A stretch of 64,000 nucleotides of DNA from Moraxellaceae bacterium (GCA_024234595.1 JACKNZ010000017.1:1-64000); one strand, 5' to 3'. Shown: positions 16,559-26,748, counted from the first letter of the stretch. Program-made: numbers and translations. Notes: a model not told the origin generated them from the sequence alone.

Positions 16559-19225
16559 ATGTCTAAGCCAGTCAAAATTATTGCCATAACATTGGCTAGC
16601 CTATTAACTGTTGTATTAGCCTTTGTTGGCTTTATTTTATTTGTGATTGACCCTAATGATTATAAACAAGACATTTATACCGTAGTCAAAGACAAAACCG
16701 ATATGGATTTGGCGATTAACGACCGTATTGAATGGCAATTATGGCCAAATATTGGTCTTAAATTAGGACAGACAACGCTCAGCGATACACCCAACAAACA
16801 AACGCTAGTAGCCATTAAACAGGCCGCAGTCAGTGTGCAAGTCATGCCCTTACTGTCCAAAAAAATTGCCATTGACTCGGTAGAACTAGACGGTGCAAAG
16901 CTGAGTTTTATTCAATATGCCGATGGCAAAACCAGTTGGGATAAAATGCTCGCTAAACTCAAAGAGCAACCCGAAGAAAAATCTCAAAAAGTCGAATTTA
17001 ATGTCAAATTACTAAACATTGCCAATAGTGCCTTAGCTTTTGATGACCAAAAGACTCAAACTCAAGGCCAACTCGAAAACTTATTAGTACAAGCGGCTGA
17101 TATTGATTTTAGCAAAGCCTTTCCAATTCATATCAAATTTGATTATCAACAAAAAGACGGGCAGGGCAAAACTCTGATTGCCGAAAACGACATCAATACC
17201 ACCGTGCAACTCAATCAAGAGGCACAAATTTATAAATTAACGGCTCTTAATGCCCGTAGTCATCTTAAAGGTACGTTGTTGCCTGCGCCAGTGGTGTTAG
17301 ACCTTAACGCTAATGTTGTTGCTGATATGCAGCAACAGTTACATCAGCTCGAAAAGCTCTCGCTTAAACTCGATTATCAAGATCCCAAACTTAAAGCACC
17401 TGCTCATGTTGAATTAACGGCTAATGTGACAGCTAATATGAAACAGCAACTGATTGATGTCAGTGCTTTGTTGTTAAACGCTAATTATCCCGATATGGCA
17501 CTTAAAGCACCTGCGGTGCTTAAAATGCAAGGTGACATTAAAGCTGATTTAGCGGCACAGCAAGTACAAATGCCAGCCATCACTCTCGAAGCAAGTTATC
17601 CCGATGCGGCACGACCATCACCCATTACCGCTACTCTCAAAAGTGCCTTAAATGCTGACCTTAAAACAGGCGCATTAACCTTATCTCCTTTAGACTTAAA
17701 TGCAAATTTGAGTGACAAAGCCTTTCCTAAAGTGATGCCGATACATTTGGTTGCGCCTATTACCGCGAATTGGAAAGAAGGCAAAGTTGCCCTAAATGGC
17801 TTTAATTTAGATGCCCTAGCCATTAAAACCACAGGCCAATTACAAGCGAGCTTACCTGCCTTGGCTGCGACAGCTGCACCCAATACACCAGCCACACAAG
17901 GCATGAGTATCACGGGCAATATCAATACCTCGGCATTTAATTTACGCGAATTAATGCAAACCTTGGGTATGACAGCACCTGCTACCAAAAATCCTAATGT
18001 GCTTAAAAGTGTTAGCGTGAATAGTCAAATCAATGGTAATGAACAAGCCGTCTTGCTTAAAGGCTTAAAAGTGCAATTAGATGGCAGCACTTTAACAGGT
18101 GAGGCAGGGTTAAACGACCTCAAAAATCCTAAAATCATGGCGCGTTTGAACTTAGACAAAATCAATGTTGATGATTATTTACCACCGACTGACCCCAACG
18201 CCAAGCCAAGTACAGGTGGCTTATTGCCTATCGAACTGCTTAAAAAACAAAATCTCGATGTTGCGCTAAGCATTGGTGCATTAACTATTATGGATTATCC
18301 CATTAAGCAATTTCAGGTCAGTGCCACTGCTAGCAATGGTTTAGTGCAAGTGAGCAAGCTCAATGGCGGTATTTATAACGGCTCGTTTAGTTTGCCGACA
18401 ACGATTGATGTACGCGGCAAAGAACCCATCCTTAATGTAGCTCCCAATATCAATCAAATAGAAATAGCTAATCTCGCGAAACAATTTACCAAACAAGACT
18501 TGTTAACAGGTAAGGCCAGTTATCAAGGCAAAGTGCAAATGACAGGTAATACGGTGGCGGCGTGGACAAGCTCACTCACAGGTAATAGTGCCGTTAAGTT
18601 TAATGAAGGTATCTTAAAAGGCGTGAATATGATGCAGCTTGTGATGAACGAGATGGGTAAATATCAGGCTTTGTTGCCTTATGTGACAGGTAAAAATGCT
18701 GATACCATTGTGAATAAGCAAAATGATACTCAAATTGCCAACTTTTTAGGTGAGGCTGAAATTAAAAATGGCCTAGTACAAACCAAAGCCTTAAATGCCG
18801 ATTTACGCAAAGCCAAAATCGAAGGTGAGGGCAGTTTTAATTTGGTGTCAATGGAGGTGGATTATCGGATTAAATTGCAGCTCAGTAAGGATGCGGTGAG
18901 TGATAATGTGGCACAATATCCTTTTCCGATTCGTTGTAAAGGCAATTTGAGTCAGGCAGCGAGTTTGTGCAGTGTGGATAGTCGTGCAGTTAAAGAGATT
19001 GCCACCAATGCCTTGTTAAATAGCGAAAAAGCACAAAAACTCAAAGCAGAGTTGGATGCCAAAAAAGAGGAAGCGCAAGCTCAAGCACAACAAAAACTCA
19101 ATGAGGTTTTGCAAAAAAATAATGTTAAATTGGGTGAAGAAGGTCAAAAAGCGGTTGACCAAATCAACAAACAGCTTGGCGATAAAATTGGTAATCAACT
19201 CAATAAGTTGTTTAAGCGCGAATGA
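16559..19225 (+). CDS. AsmA-family protein
   Basis: This 888-residue protein has an N-terminal membrane anchor (about 7-30) followed by a long periplasmic beta-rich body. VKIIAITLASLLTVVLAFVG at the start, DYKQDIYTVVKDKTDMDLAI and the C-terminal AsmA domain (about 600-830) place it in the AsmA family, related to proteins now thought to move lipids between the inner and outer membranes. The C-terminal ~60 residues are Gln- and Lys-rich and probably helical or coiled coil. AAGGAAG precedes the ATG. mutY starts four bases before its stop, an arrangement also seen in other gammaproteobacteria. Confidence 0.9.
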   Translation: MSKPVKIIAITLASLLTVVLAFVGFILFVIDPNDYKQDIYTVVKDKTDMDLAINDRIEWQLWPNIGLKLGQTTLSDTPNKQTLVAIKQAAVSVQVMPLLSKKIAIDSVELDGAKLSFIQYADGKTSWDKMLAKLKEQPEEKSQKVEFNVKLLNIANSALAFDDQKTQTQGQLENLLVQAADIDFSKAFPIHIKFDYQQKDGQGKTLIAENDINTTVQLNQEAQIYKLTALNARSHLKGTLLPAPVVLDLNANVVADMQQQLHQLEKLSLKLDYQDPKLKAPAHVELTANVTANMKQQLIDVSALLLNANYPDMALKAPAVLKMQGDIKADLAAQQVQMPAITLEASYPDAARPSPITATLKSALNADLKTGALTLSPLDLNANLSDKAFPKVMPIHLVAPITANWKEGKVALNGFNLDALAIKTTGQLQASLPALAATAAPNTPATQGMSITGNINTSAFNLRELMQTLGMTAPATKNPNVLKSVSVNSQINGNEQAVLLKGLKVQLDGSTLTGEAGLNDLKNPKIMARLNLDKINVDDYLPPTDPNAKPSTGGLLPIELLKKQNLDVALSIGALTIMDYPIKQFQVSATASNGLVQVSKLNGGIYNGSFSLPTTIDVRGKEPILNVAPNINQIEIANLAKQFTKQDLLTGKASYQGKVQMTGNTVAAWTSSLTGNSAVKFNEGILKGVNMMQLVMNEMGKYQALLPYVTGKNADTIVNKQNDTQIANFLGEAEIKNGLVQTKALNADLRKAKIEGEGSFNLVSMEVDYRIKLQLSKDAVSDNVAQYPFPIRCKGNLSQAASLCSVDSRAVKEIATNALLNSEKAQKLKAELDAKKEEAQAQAQQKLNEVLQKNNVKLGEEGQKAVDQINKQLGDKIGNQLNKLFKRE

Positions 19226-20262
19226 CCACTTTTTCTCAGAAAATTCTCACATGGTTTGATGTGCATGGCCGCCACGATTTACCGTGGCAGCATAATCCCA
19301 GCCCTTATCGGGTTTGGGTATCCGAGATTATGTTGCAACAAACGCAAGTTGCCACCGTCATTCCGTATTATCAACGGTTTATGGCGAGCTTTCCTGATGT
19401 TAAACGTTTAGCAGAGGCACATGAGGATACCGTATTACAGCACTGGGCTGGCTTAGGTTATTATGCGCGTGCGCGTAACTTGCACTATGCCTCCCAGCAA
19501 GTTGTGGCAGGTGGTGGAGAATTTCCCAATACTTTAGAAGGTTTAATGACTTTAAAAGGGGTAGGGAGGTCAACGGCTGGCGCAATTTTATCACTCGCTT
19601 GGCAGCAGCGTGGCGTGATTATGGATGGTAACGTTAAGCGCGTATTAAGCCGTCATTTTGCCATATCAGGAGATAGTAGCTCTAGCCAAGTACAACAGCA
19701 ATTATGGGCTTTGGCGGAGGATAATACACCGCAGCAACGGTTTGCTGCTTACACTCAAGCGATGATGGACTTAGGTGCAACCTTGTGTACGCGCAGCAAA
19801 CCCTTGTGTTTGTATTGTCCCATCCAGTCTTCTTGCCAAGCCTATGCTTTAGGTACACCAACCGCCTTTCCACAAAAAAAGCAAAGTAAAGTTTTACCAA
19901 CAAAAACGGCTTATTTTTTGTTAATACACAATCAACAACAGCAGTTATTGTGGCTTAAACGGCCACCTACAGGTATATGGGGTGGCTTATGGTGTTTGCC
20001 GCAAATAGACGTTGATAATGTTGCAGGGCTAGAAACCGTTTTAACACAACAATGGCATATCAAGCCGTGTCAGTTGCAGTTTTTAGCGGAGTTTAGACAT
20101 ACCTTTAGCCATTATCATTTATTGATTAAACCAGTACGCGTTGTTGGTGAGTTTACGCAAGTGTTTGAGCAGTTGAGTGTTTGGCAAAGTCCACAGCAAG
20201 CGGTAAAAGAATTGGGCTTGCCTATACCGATGCAAAAGCTGGTGGCGGAGATTTTGGCTTAG
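19222..20262 (+). CDS. mutY: Adenine DNA glycosylase MutY
   Basis: MutY removes adenine mispaired with 8-oxoguanine. Catalytic Glu35 lies in SEIMLQQTQV and Asp135 in VIMDGNVKRVL. The helix-hairpin-helix is LMTLKGVGRSTAGAIL (about 108-123). The 4Fe-4S ligands are Cys189, 196, 199 and 205 (C-x6-C-x2-C-x5-C). A C-terminal NUDIX-like domain (about 225-340) recognises 8-oxoguanine. The 346-residue length is typical. It overlaps the AsmA gene by four bases, and its last 41 bases overlap the end of the convergent diguanylate cyclase gene. Confidence 0.96.
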   Translation: MTTFSQKILTWFDVHGRHDLPWQHNPSPYRVWVSEIMLQQTQVATVIPYYQRFMASFPDVKRLAEAHEDTVLQHWAGLGYYARARNLHYASQQVVAGGGEFPNTLEGLMTLKGVGRSTAGAILSLAWQQRGVIMDGNVKRVLSRHFAISGDSSSSQVQQQLWALAEDNTPQQRFAAYTQAMMDLGATLCTRSKPLCLYCPIQSSCQAYALGTPTAFPQKKQSKVLPTKTAYFLLIHNQQQQLLWLKRPPTGIWGGLWCLPQIDVDNVAGLETVLTQQWHIKPCQLQFLAEFRHTFSHYHLLIKPVRVVGEFTQVFEQLSVWQSPQQAVKELGLPIPMQKLVAEILA

Positions 20263-21511
20263 GCAACAATTCTTCATAAACGACATATTGATGCCGTCCC
20301 AGTTCTTTAGCTTTATACAAGGCAACATCGGCTTGATGGATTAAACTCGCAATACTCAAATTTGGAGTGGCAACGACGGTGCTTACGCCAACACTGATGG
20401 TAACGTGTGAGTGAATGTCAGATTGTTGATGAGGAATATTAAGCGCATCAATGACATCAATAATACGGTTAGCGACTTCGATGCCACCCGCATCTTTGGT
20501 ATTAGGTAACAAAATAATAAATTCTTCACCACCATAACGAGCCACAATATCCGATGAGCGCATCACCGATTGTTGTAAGGCTTGTCCAATTTTTTGCAAG
20601 CAAATATCGCCCGCACTGTGGCCATAAAAATCATTAAAACGCTTAAAATAATCGACATCAATTAACAATAAACTAAGTGGTTGTTTATCGCGTAAGGCTC
20701 TATCCCATTCTTTGCGAGCCATATCATCAAAACTTCGACGATTAGCAATACCCGTGAGCGCATCTTCGTGGGCAATTCGCTCTAATTCTTTGTTAAGCAG
20801 ATTAAGCTCTTCGCTGTGATGGTCAAGCAGTAAACTTTGTAAAAATGCCAAACGTTCGTGCCATTCACTAATAGCGGTTAATGCGGCAACAACACAGCCA
20901 TATAAAATATAATAATTAGAAAATTTGACATAATTGATAGGTAAAGAGACAAAATGGGCGTAACTAACACCAAGGATGCCTGCGGTCATTAAAATGGCTA
21001 TAAAAAGAGGCAGTACAAATCGTAAACCAAAGGCCATCAAAATAATTGCCATCATCAGGTGATAGGTCACCATTTCACCGTAATCATTTTCGAAATGTAA
21101 TACCAATATAATGATGTTGTATAAAATTAAAATGGCACAAGGAGTCATAAAGTAATAAAAATGACGCCTGACGCTAGCAATCATTGGCGAAAACAAAATA
21201 AAGGTAATAGCAAGGCTGATAGGAATATAAATATCTTTAATAATCTGATAATTATTAGCTAATACAATGTCTTGAAAATAAAAAGTAGCATTGATAACAA
21301 TAATCAAAAATAAAGTAATGAGTAAATATCGTCCTGTATTGATAAAAGCTTGGCTTTCGGCGGCACGTTTGGCAATGAACTGACGTTCAAGCTCTTTAGG
21401 AAAGAAAAAAGTAAATTTTTTATGCGTTAGAATTTGCGTAATATAAGCAATATTATGATGAGGAGGGGGATTGAGCGATGCGTCTTCTTTAATAGAGGGC
21501 TGTTGATGCAT
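20222..21511 (-). CDS. Membrane diguanylate cyclase (GGDEF), paralog 1
   Basis: This 429-residue protein has about six predicted membrane segments (about 60-225) and a C-terminal GGDEF domain (about 245-415). The active site reads GGEEF near residue 325, and the inhibitory site RSSD stands five residues before it, so both c-di-GMP synthesis and product inhibition should be intact. No known ligand domain was recognised in the membrane part. It is the last gene of three tandem paralogs and shares the KRAAE segment before TM1 with them. Its stop lies inside the 3' end of mutY. Confidence 0.9.
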   Translation of the reverse strand: MHQQPSIKEDASLNPPPHHNIAYITQILTHKKFTFFFPKELERQFIAKRAAESQAFINTGRYLLITLFLIIVINATFYFQDIVLANNYQIIKDIYIPISLAITFILFSPMIASVRRHFYYFMTPCAILILYNIIILVLHFENDYGEMVTYHLMMAIILMAFGLRFVLPLFIAILMTAGILGVSYAHFVSLPINYVKFSNYYILYGCVVAALTAISEWHERLAFLQSLLLDHHSEELNLLNKELERIAHEDALTGIANRRSFDDMARKEWDRALRDKQPLSLLLIDVDYFKRFNDFYGHSAGDICLQKIGQALQQSVMRSSDIVARYGGEEFIILLPNTKDAGGIEVANRIIDVIDALNIPHQQSDIHSHVTISVGVSTVVATPNLSIASLIHQADVALYKAKELGRHQYVVYEELLPKPKSPPPAFASV

Positions 21512-21522
21512 AGTCGGCAGCC

Positions 21523-22815
21523 TTAGTGTTTAAAGTTAAAATTGCTTTGAGTGCTTGGTTCCATATAATGTTTAAAGCAATGTCGTCCTGAAGTTTTGGC
21601 TTTGTAAAGTGCCGCATCTGCATTCTCAATAAAAAGCGCGATAGAGTTTTTGTCGGTCGGTAAGGTTGTACAAATACCAATACTCACCGTGACATGGTAA
21701 GAAACTAATGAACGTTTGTGCGGAATGGCCATGCTATCGACGGTTCTTAAAATACGTTCGGCAACTTCTTCGGCACCATGACCATCGGTACAAGGTAACA
21801 ATACCACAAACTCTTCACCACCATAACGGGCAGTAAGGTCGGCAGGGCGTAACACCGCTTTTTTAATCGCGCCAGCTACTTGGCGTAAACAATCATCACC
21901 TGCGGAGTGACCATAGGTGTCGTTATACAATTTAAAGTGATCAACATCCATAAACAGTAAAGAAATGGGTTGTTCTTCGCGTTTGGCTCTATCCCATTCA
22001 ATCACCAATGTATCATCAAAGGCGCGACGATTGGCTAAACCAGATAAGGCATCTTCACGGGCAATGGTGATTAAGTGGCGATTGATGCGAGACAATTCGT
22101 GTGATTTTACTTCAACCAAAATCTCATTTAAAAAACTTAAACGCTCACGTCGTTCAATAAAAAAAGCAATACTCATTAACACGATGCCAATAAGCACAAA
22201 GCTATGTAAGGCAGGCAACATCGGGATATGCCAGTCATTGACAAAGATGGTGGCATAAGCCATTAGGCCGCTACACACGATGACTAGAAGTGATTTTTGC
22301 CATAACAAGCGTAAGCTGTTAACCGCAATAATCATGGTAATAATGATATTGTAAGAGGCATAAAGGCCAGATTCGTTATCAGCGTGTGCCACACTGCCCA
22401 CCAATAGTTGGTATAACAATAAAGTAATCGCAGGGGCGACTATGTATTGGTGTACAAAAGCATGGGTTTTAGGAATAAAAGCACACACCGAGCCACAGAC
22501 AATACAAAAGGCAGCCGTTACAAAAGCACTCTGCCAAATAATATAAGTTTTGTCTTTAAGGATGTAAGGAAAAAAATATTGTGTACCAAGAAAAATAACC
22601 GCAAACAGCAACAGCCACAAGGCACTGGCAATTCTGAATATTTGACTAAATTCTAAGGTACGTTTGGCCAAAAAAGCATTTTCGATATCAGGGCGCAAAT
22701 GAACAAAGATAGGTTTAGTGTACAATAAATTTTGAGCAAAAGTACCCACCGAGTTATCCTGAGACAACTCGTTAAGCAAGGAGCGCAAGCGGCTCTCGGG
22801 TGTTGCTTTGTTCAT
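21523..22815 (-). CDS. Membrane diguanylate cyclase (GGDEF), paralog 2
   Basis: This 430-residue protein has the same design as its two neighbours: a short cytosolic N-terminus, about six membrane helices (about 60-225), then GGDEF (about 250-415). GGEEF near residue 330 and RPAD five residues upstream (I-site) are intact. DALSGLANRRAFDD marks the start of the catalytic domain. It lies 11 nt before the next paralog and 28 nt after the previous one, indicating a single transcript. The paralogs are much closer in the GGDEF half than in the sensory half. Confidence 0.9.
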   Translation of the reverse strand: MNKATPESRLRSLLNELSQDNSVGTFAQNLLYTKPIFVHLRPDIENAFLAKRTLEFSQIFRIASALWLLLFAVIFLGTQYFFPYILKDKTYIIWQSAFVTAAFCIVCGSVCAFIPKTHAFVHQYIVAPAITLLLYQLLVGSVAHADNESGLYASYNIIITMIIAVNSLRLLWQKSLLVIVCSGLMAYATIFVNDWHIPMLPALHSFVLIGIVLMSIAFFIERRERLSFLNEILVEVKSHELSRINRHLITIAREDALSGLANRRAFDDTLVIEWDRAKREEQPISLLFMDVDHFKLYNDTYGHSAGDDCLRQVAGAIKKAVLRPADLTARYGGEEFVVLLPCTDGHGAEEVAERILRTVDSMAIPHKRSLVSYHVTVSIGICTTLPTDKNSIALFIENADAALYKAKTSGRHCFKHYMEPSTQSNFNFKH

Positions 22816-22843
22816 TACAGTAAAACGCTAAGCATTATCTAGG

Positions 22844-24103
22844 TTAAACCTCCATTTGATATTGATGTCGGCCATGTTCTTTTGCTTTGTATAGTGCAGC
22901 GTCAGCTTTTGCCAAAAATTCAGTTAAAGTGCTTTGTTTTTGGGGTACGTTAAAGGTAATACCAATACTTAATGTGACATGTGGGGCTGCCTTAGAGCGG
23001 CTATGCGGCAATGCCAACGCATCAATATGTTTTAAAATACGTTGTGCTACATCAATCGCACCGTCAGCGTTGGTGTTGGGTAATAACACCACAAATTCTT
23101 CACCGCCATAACGTGCTGCCAAATCAGCAGGACGACGTAAGGCTTGTTTTAAGGTTTGCCCTACACGACGTAAGCACACGTCGCCTATATTATGACCATA
23201 AGTATCGTTGTATAACTTAAAAAAGTCCACATCCATATACAGTAAAGCAATACTTTGTTGCTCTCTTTTGGCTCTATCCCATTCTTGATTTAATGCATCA
23301 TCAAAGGCGCGACGATTGGCTAAGCCAGTCAATGGATCTTCGCGTGACATTTTGTCTAATGCGCGATTGAGTCTATCCAGTTCCACCGTTTGGTGGGCTA
23401 CAAGTAATTCTTGTAAAAAAGCAAAGCGTTCTTGACGCTCAATCAGGGCTACAATAATGACTGTGATAGCTGAGCCTAGACCATAAAAATGGGCAAATTT
23501 AAACCAGTCAATGTTCCAGTTGAGACTGACTGTGGTGAGTACCGTCAAAATGGCGGCAAGACTAACTATCAATAAACAAATGGGAAATTGCACTCTTAAA
23601 CCAAAACAGATAATGGTGACAATAATCATTACGTCATAAGCGGCATGTTGAGCTAAAGACGAGTCCACCGAGCTGACACTAGCAAGCATGACACAAAATA
23701 AAATCAGGGTGCTGATGGGGGTGGCAAGCCATTGATAATGATGCCTAAAAAAAGGCAAATCGGCTAAAGCCATGACCAGTAATAACAATAAACCGATGGG
23801 CGTCAGCACATATTTAAAAATGAACAAATCATTGGCCATCACTGCTTCGGGAAAAGCTAAAATAGCAACCGTGGTAATCAGGGCATATAAAATTAAAAAC
23901 AACATTTTGCCCATTGATAATAGCCGACGGTATTCCTCGGCGCGCTTCGCATAAAAGCGCACTTCAATGTCATTCTCAAAATAAAAAAATAGCGGACGCT
24001 CTTGCAGTAGCTGATGAATATAAGCCAAGGTCTTATTGGAAATTAGTTGCGGTAAGGCTTCACCGTCAGATGAGTTAGATGACTTATGCGTAGTTGACAC
24101 CAC
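22844..24103 (-). CDS. Membrane diguanylate cyclase (GGDEF), paralog 3
   Basis: This 419-residue first gene of the tandem array has about six membrane segments (about 60-220) followed by GGDEF (about 245-415). GGEEF near residue 331 and RPAD as I-site are intact. The start is GTG (24103, or GTG at 24100) after an AGGAAG ribosome site. A promoter for all three genes should lie in the 367-nt gap that separates it from the radical SAM gene. Confidence 0.9.
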   Translation of the reverse strand: MVSTTHKSSNSSDGEALPQLISNKTLAYIHQLLQERPLFFYFENDIEVRFYAKRAEEYRRLLSMGKMLFLILYALITTVAILAFPEAVMANDLFIFKYVLTPIGLLLLLVMALADLPFFRHHYQWLATPISTLILFCVMLASVSSVDSSLAQHAAYDVMIIVTIICFGLRVQFPICLLIVSLAAILTVLTTVSLNWNIDWFKFAHFYGLGSAITVIIVALIERQERFAFLQELLVAHQTVELDRLNRALDKMSREDPLTGLANRRAFDDALNQEWDRAKREQQSIALLYMDVDFFKLYNDTYGHNIGDVCLRRVGQTLKQALRRPADLAARYGGEEFVVLLPNTNADGAIDVAQRILKHIDALALPHSRSKAAPHVTLSIGITFNVPQKQSTLTEFLAKADAALYKAKEHGRHQYQMEV

Positions 24104-24308
24104 AATCGCTTCCTATAATTGCACAGACATTATTTTAATTTGCGTAACAATCACTCACGCTATAATGTTTTATTGAGCCTGTTAATACGTGTGTAGTTTG
24201 AATTTTGATGTAGTTAACGGCATCCACTTGTCTATTGCGCCACATTTTATGGGGAATTGTTGTTCATATCTGACGAGTGGTATCTAGCTCCCGATTATCG
24301 CTAAGTAC

Positions 24309-24341
24309 TGTCTAAAAATAAAGCACCATTGTCTAAAAATA
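24309..24341. promoter_or_regulatory. Direct repeat in the divergent gap
   Basis: TGTCTAAAAATA occurs at 24309-24320 and again at 24330-24341, exactly 21 bp apart (two helical turns). This spacing suits a dimeric or tandem regulator binding one face of DNA. It could act on the diguanylate cyclase array, the radical SAM gene, or both. The rest of the 24104-24470 gap holds no gene that I can see. Confidence 0.4.
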
Positions 24342-24421
24342 GTTATTTATTTGGAGTGTCCGCACAAGTTCGTTTGAATGCTGCCTGTTAATAGCCGCAT
24401 TTTTAGCTAATGTGAATAATT

Positions 24422-24449
24422 TTGTCTGAGTAGTTTAGTCAGGTATAAT
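24422..24449 (+). promoter_or_regulatory. Probable sigma-70 promoter of ygiQ
   Basis: TTGTCT (24422-24427) and a perfect TATAAT (24444-24449) are separated by 16 bp. The start codon is about 30 nt downstream. Confidence 0.55.
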
Positions 24450-24479
24450 AGCTAAGCAGTATTTAAGAGTGTGCTTTCC

Positions 24480-26744
24480 ATGTCGTCTTCTTTGTCCATT
24501 TCTGGCAGTTCTGTCAAACCTTTATTCGCCTATGATAAATACTGGGCAGAGTGTTTTGGGGCTGCGCCATTTTTACCCATGAGTCGTTCCGAGATGGACA
24601 GTTTGGGCTGGGATGCTTGCGACATTATTTTGGTGACAGGCGATGCTTATGTTGACCATCCGAGTTTTGGTATGGCCATTATTGGTCGTTTATTGGAAGC
24701 ACAAGGTTTTAGAGTGGGGATTATTGCCCAACCTGATTGGAATTCGGCGCAAGATTTTAAAAAACTTGGCGAGCCAACGCTGTTTTTTGGCGTAACGGCT
24801 GGCAATATGGACTCGATGATTAACCGCTATACTGCCGACCGAAAAATCCGTTCCGATGATGCGTATTCACCACATGGAGAAGGTGGCAAACGTCCTGATA
24901 GATGTTCGTTGGTATATGCCCAACGTACTCGTGAAGCCTATCCGCATATTCCGATTGTGATGGGCGGTATCGAAGCCAGTTTGCGTCGTATTGCCCATTA
25001 TGATTATTGGCAAGATAAAGTACGTCGTTCGTTATTATTGGACGCGAAAGCAGATATATTAGTATTTGGTAATGCCGAACGTGCCATTGTTGACATTGCC
25101 CATCGTTTAGCCAAAGGCGATAACATTCGCACAATTACCGATATTCGTGGTACGGCTTTTATGCGTCGTGATACGCCAGAAGGCTGGTTTGAATTAGATT
25201 CAACCAATGTTGACGAAGTGGGGCGCGTTGACCCGATTATCAATCCTTATGTAAACACCCAAGATTTAGCGGTTTGTGAGGTCGAAAAAAATAAACTCCC
25301 TCTCCCTGAGGGAGAGGGGCGGGGTGAGGGTGATGTTCAAATTGTCACCATTCAACCCAGTAAAGCCTTAAAGCACCGTTTGCCTGCACGTGATAAAACC
25401 GTGATTCGTTTGCCTGCCTATGAGCAAGTCAAAAATGACCCTGTGATGTATGCTCATGCTAATCGCGTATTACATTTAGAAACCAATCCGGGTAATGCCC
25501 GTGCCTTAGTGCAGCGTCATGGTGAGCAAGAAGTGTGGCTCAATCCACCCCCGATTCCGCTTAGCACTGAAGAAATGGATTATGTCTTTGATTTGCCTTA
25601 TGCGCGTGTACCGCACCCTGTGTATGGCGATGCCAAAATTCCTGCGTACGAGATGATTCGTTTCTCGGTCAATATTATGCGCGGCTGTTTTGGTGGCTGT
25701 ACCTTCTGTTCGATTACCGAACACGAAGGGCGCATTATTCAAAATCGCTCCGAAGACAGCATTATTCGTGAAATCGAAAAAATGCGCGAGGTACCAGGAT
25801 TTACGGGCGTAGTATCAGACTTAGGTGGCCCAACCGCCAATATGTATCGTTTGGCTTGTAAATCACCCAAAATCGAAGCCGCTTGCCGTAAACCGTCTTG
25901 CGTCTATCCTGATATTTGTGAAAACCTCAATACCGACCACTCGCATCTTATTCAATTATATCGCCGTGCGCGGCAACTCAAAGGCGTTAAAAAGATTTTA
26001 ATTGGCTCAGGTTTACGTTATGACTTAGCCGTCCGCTCGCCTGAATATGTGCGTGAGTTGGTCACACATCATGTGGGGGGCTACTTAAAAATTGCACCTG
26101 AACATACCGAAGAAGGTGTGTTATCGAAAATGATGAAACCCGGTATTGGCGCATACGACAAATTCAAACAAATGTTTGAGCGTTTTTCGAAAGAAGCAGG
26201 CAAAGAACAGTATTTGATTCCCTACTTTATTGCCGCTCATCCGGGAACACGCGATGAAGATATGATGAATTTGGCGATTTGGCTGAAGAAAAATGGTTTT
26301 AGAGCTGACCAAGTGCAAACCTTTTATCCATCGCCTATGGCAACCGCTACAGCCATGTATCATTCGGGTAAAAATCCACTGAAAAAAGTCACTCGTAAAA
26401 GTGAAGCTGTAGAGATTGTCAAGGGTGAGCGTCGTCGTCGTTTGCATAAAGCGTTTTTACGTTATCATGACCCCAATAACTGGCCTATGTTACGTGAAGC
26501 TTTAAAAGAAATGGGACGAGCTGATTTAATCGGTAATGGCAAGCACCATTTAATTCCCAATTATCAGCCGCAAACCGATGGTACGTATCAAAGTGCGCGT
26601 AAGAAAAACTCATCAAAAGAGCAAGGAGTTTCTCAAAAAGTCACCGCCAAAAAAGGCCGTATTTTAACCCAACATACAGGCTTACCACCGCGTGAAGGGG
26701 TGGATAAAAACAAGGTAAAGAGACCTGTTAAAAAACGAGGTTGA
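24480..26744 (+). CDS. ygiQ: YgiQ-family radical SAM protein
   Basis: The N-terminal segment (ECFGAAPFLPMSR, DIILVTGDAYVDHPSFGMAI) is the UPF0313/YgiQ signature, and the cluster-binding CFGGCTFC (C-x3-C-x2-C) lies near residue 402. The cellular reaction of YgiQ is not known. I choose the ATG at 24480, which matches the usual family N-terminus; the GTG at 24471 is the alternative. The protein is 754 residues. A REP palindrome lies in frame near residue 272 and encodes KLPLPEGEGRGEGD; the rest of the gene reads through without damage. The C-terminal ~60 residues are Lys-rich. Confidence 0.93.
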   Translation: MSSSLSISGSSVKPLFAYDKYWAECFGAAPFLPMSRSEMDSLGWDACDIILVTGDAYVDHPSFGMAIIGRLLEAQGFRVGIIAQPDWNSAQDFKKLGEPTLFFGVTAGNMDSMINRYTADRKIRSDDAYSPHGEGGKRPDRCSLVYAQRTREAYPHIPIVMGGIEASLRRIAHYDYWQDKVRRSLLLDAKADILVFGNAERAIVDIAHRLAKGDNIRTITDIRGTAFMRRDTPEGWFELDSTNVDEVGRVDPIINPYVNTQDLAVCEVEKNKLPLPEGEGRGEGDVQIVTIQPSKALKHRLPARDKTVIRLPAYEQVKNDPVMYAHANRVLHLETNPGNARALVQRHGEQEVWLNPPPIPLSTEEMDYVFDLPYARVPHPVYGDAKIPAYEMIRFSVNIMRGCFGGCTFCSITEHEGRIIQNRSEDSIIREIEKMREVPGFTGVVSDLGGPTANMYRLACKSPKIEAACRKPSCVYPDICENLNTDHSHLIQLYRRARQLKGVKKILIGSGLRYDLAVRSPEYVRELVTHHVGGYLKIAPEHTEEGVLSKMMKPGIGAYDKFKQMFERFSKEAGKEQYLIPYFIAAHPGTRDEDMMNLAIWLKKNGFRADQVQTFYPSPMATATAMYHSGKNPLKKVTRKSEAVEIVKGERRRRLHKAFLRYHDPNNWPMLREALKEMGRADLIGNGKHHLIPNYQPQTDGTYQSARKKNSSKEQGVSQKVTAKKGRILTQHTGLPPREGVDKNKVKRPVKKRG
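25298..25330. repeat. REP palindrome inserted in frame in ygiQ
   Basis: CCCTCTCC-CTGA-GGGAGAGGGG followed by CGGGGTGAGGG is a full copy of the CCCTCTCC family found elsewhere between genes. Here it lies within a coding region and keeps the frame. Confidence 0.8.
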
Positions 26745-26748
26745 TGTC

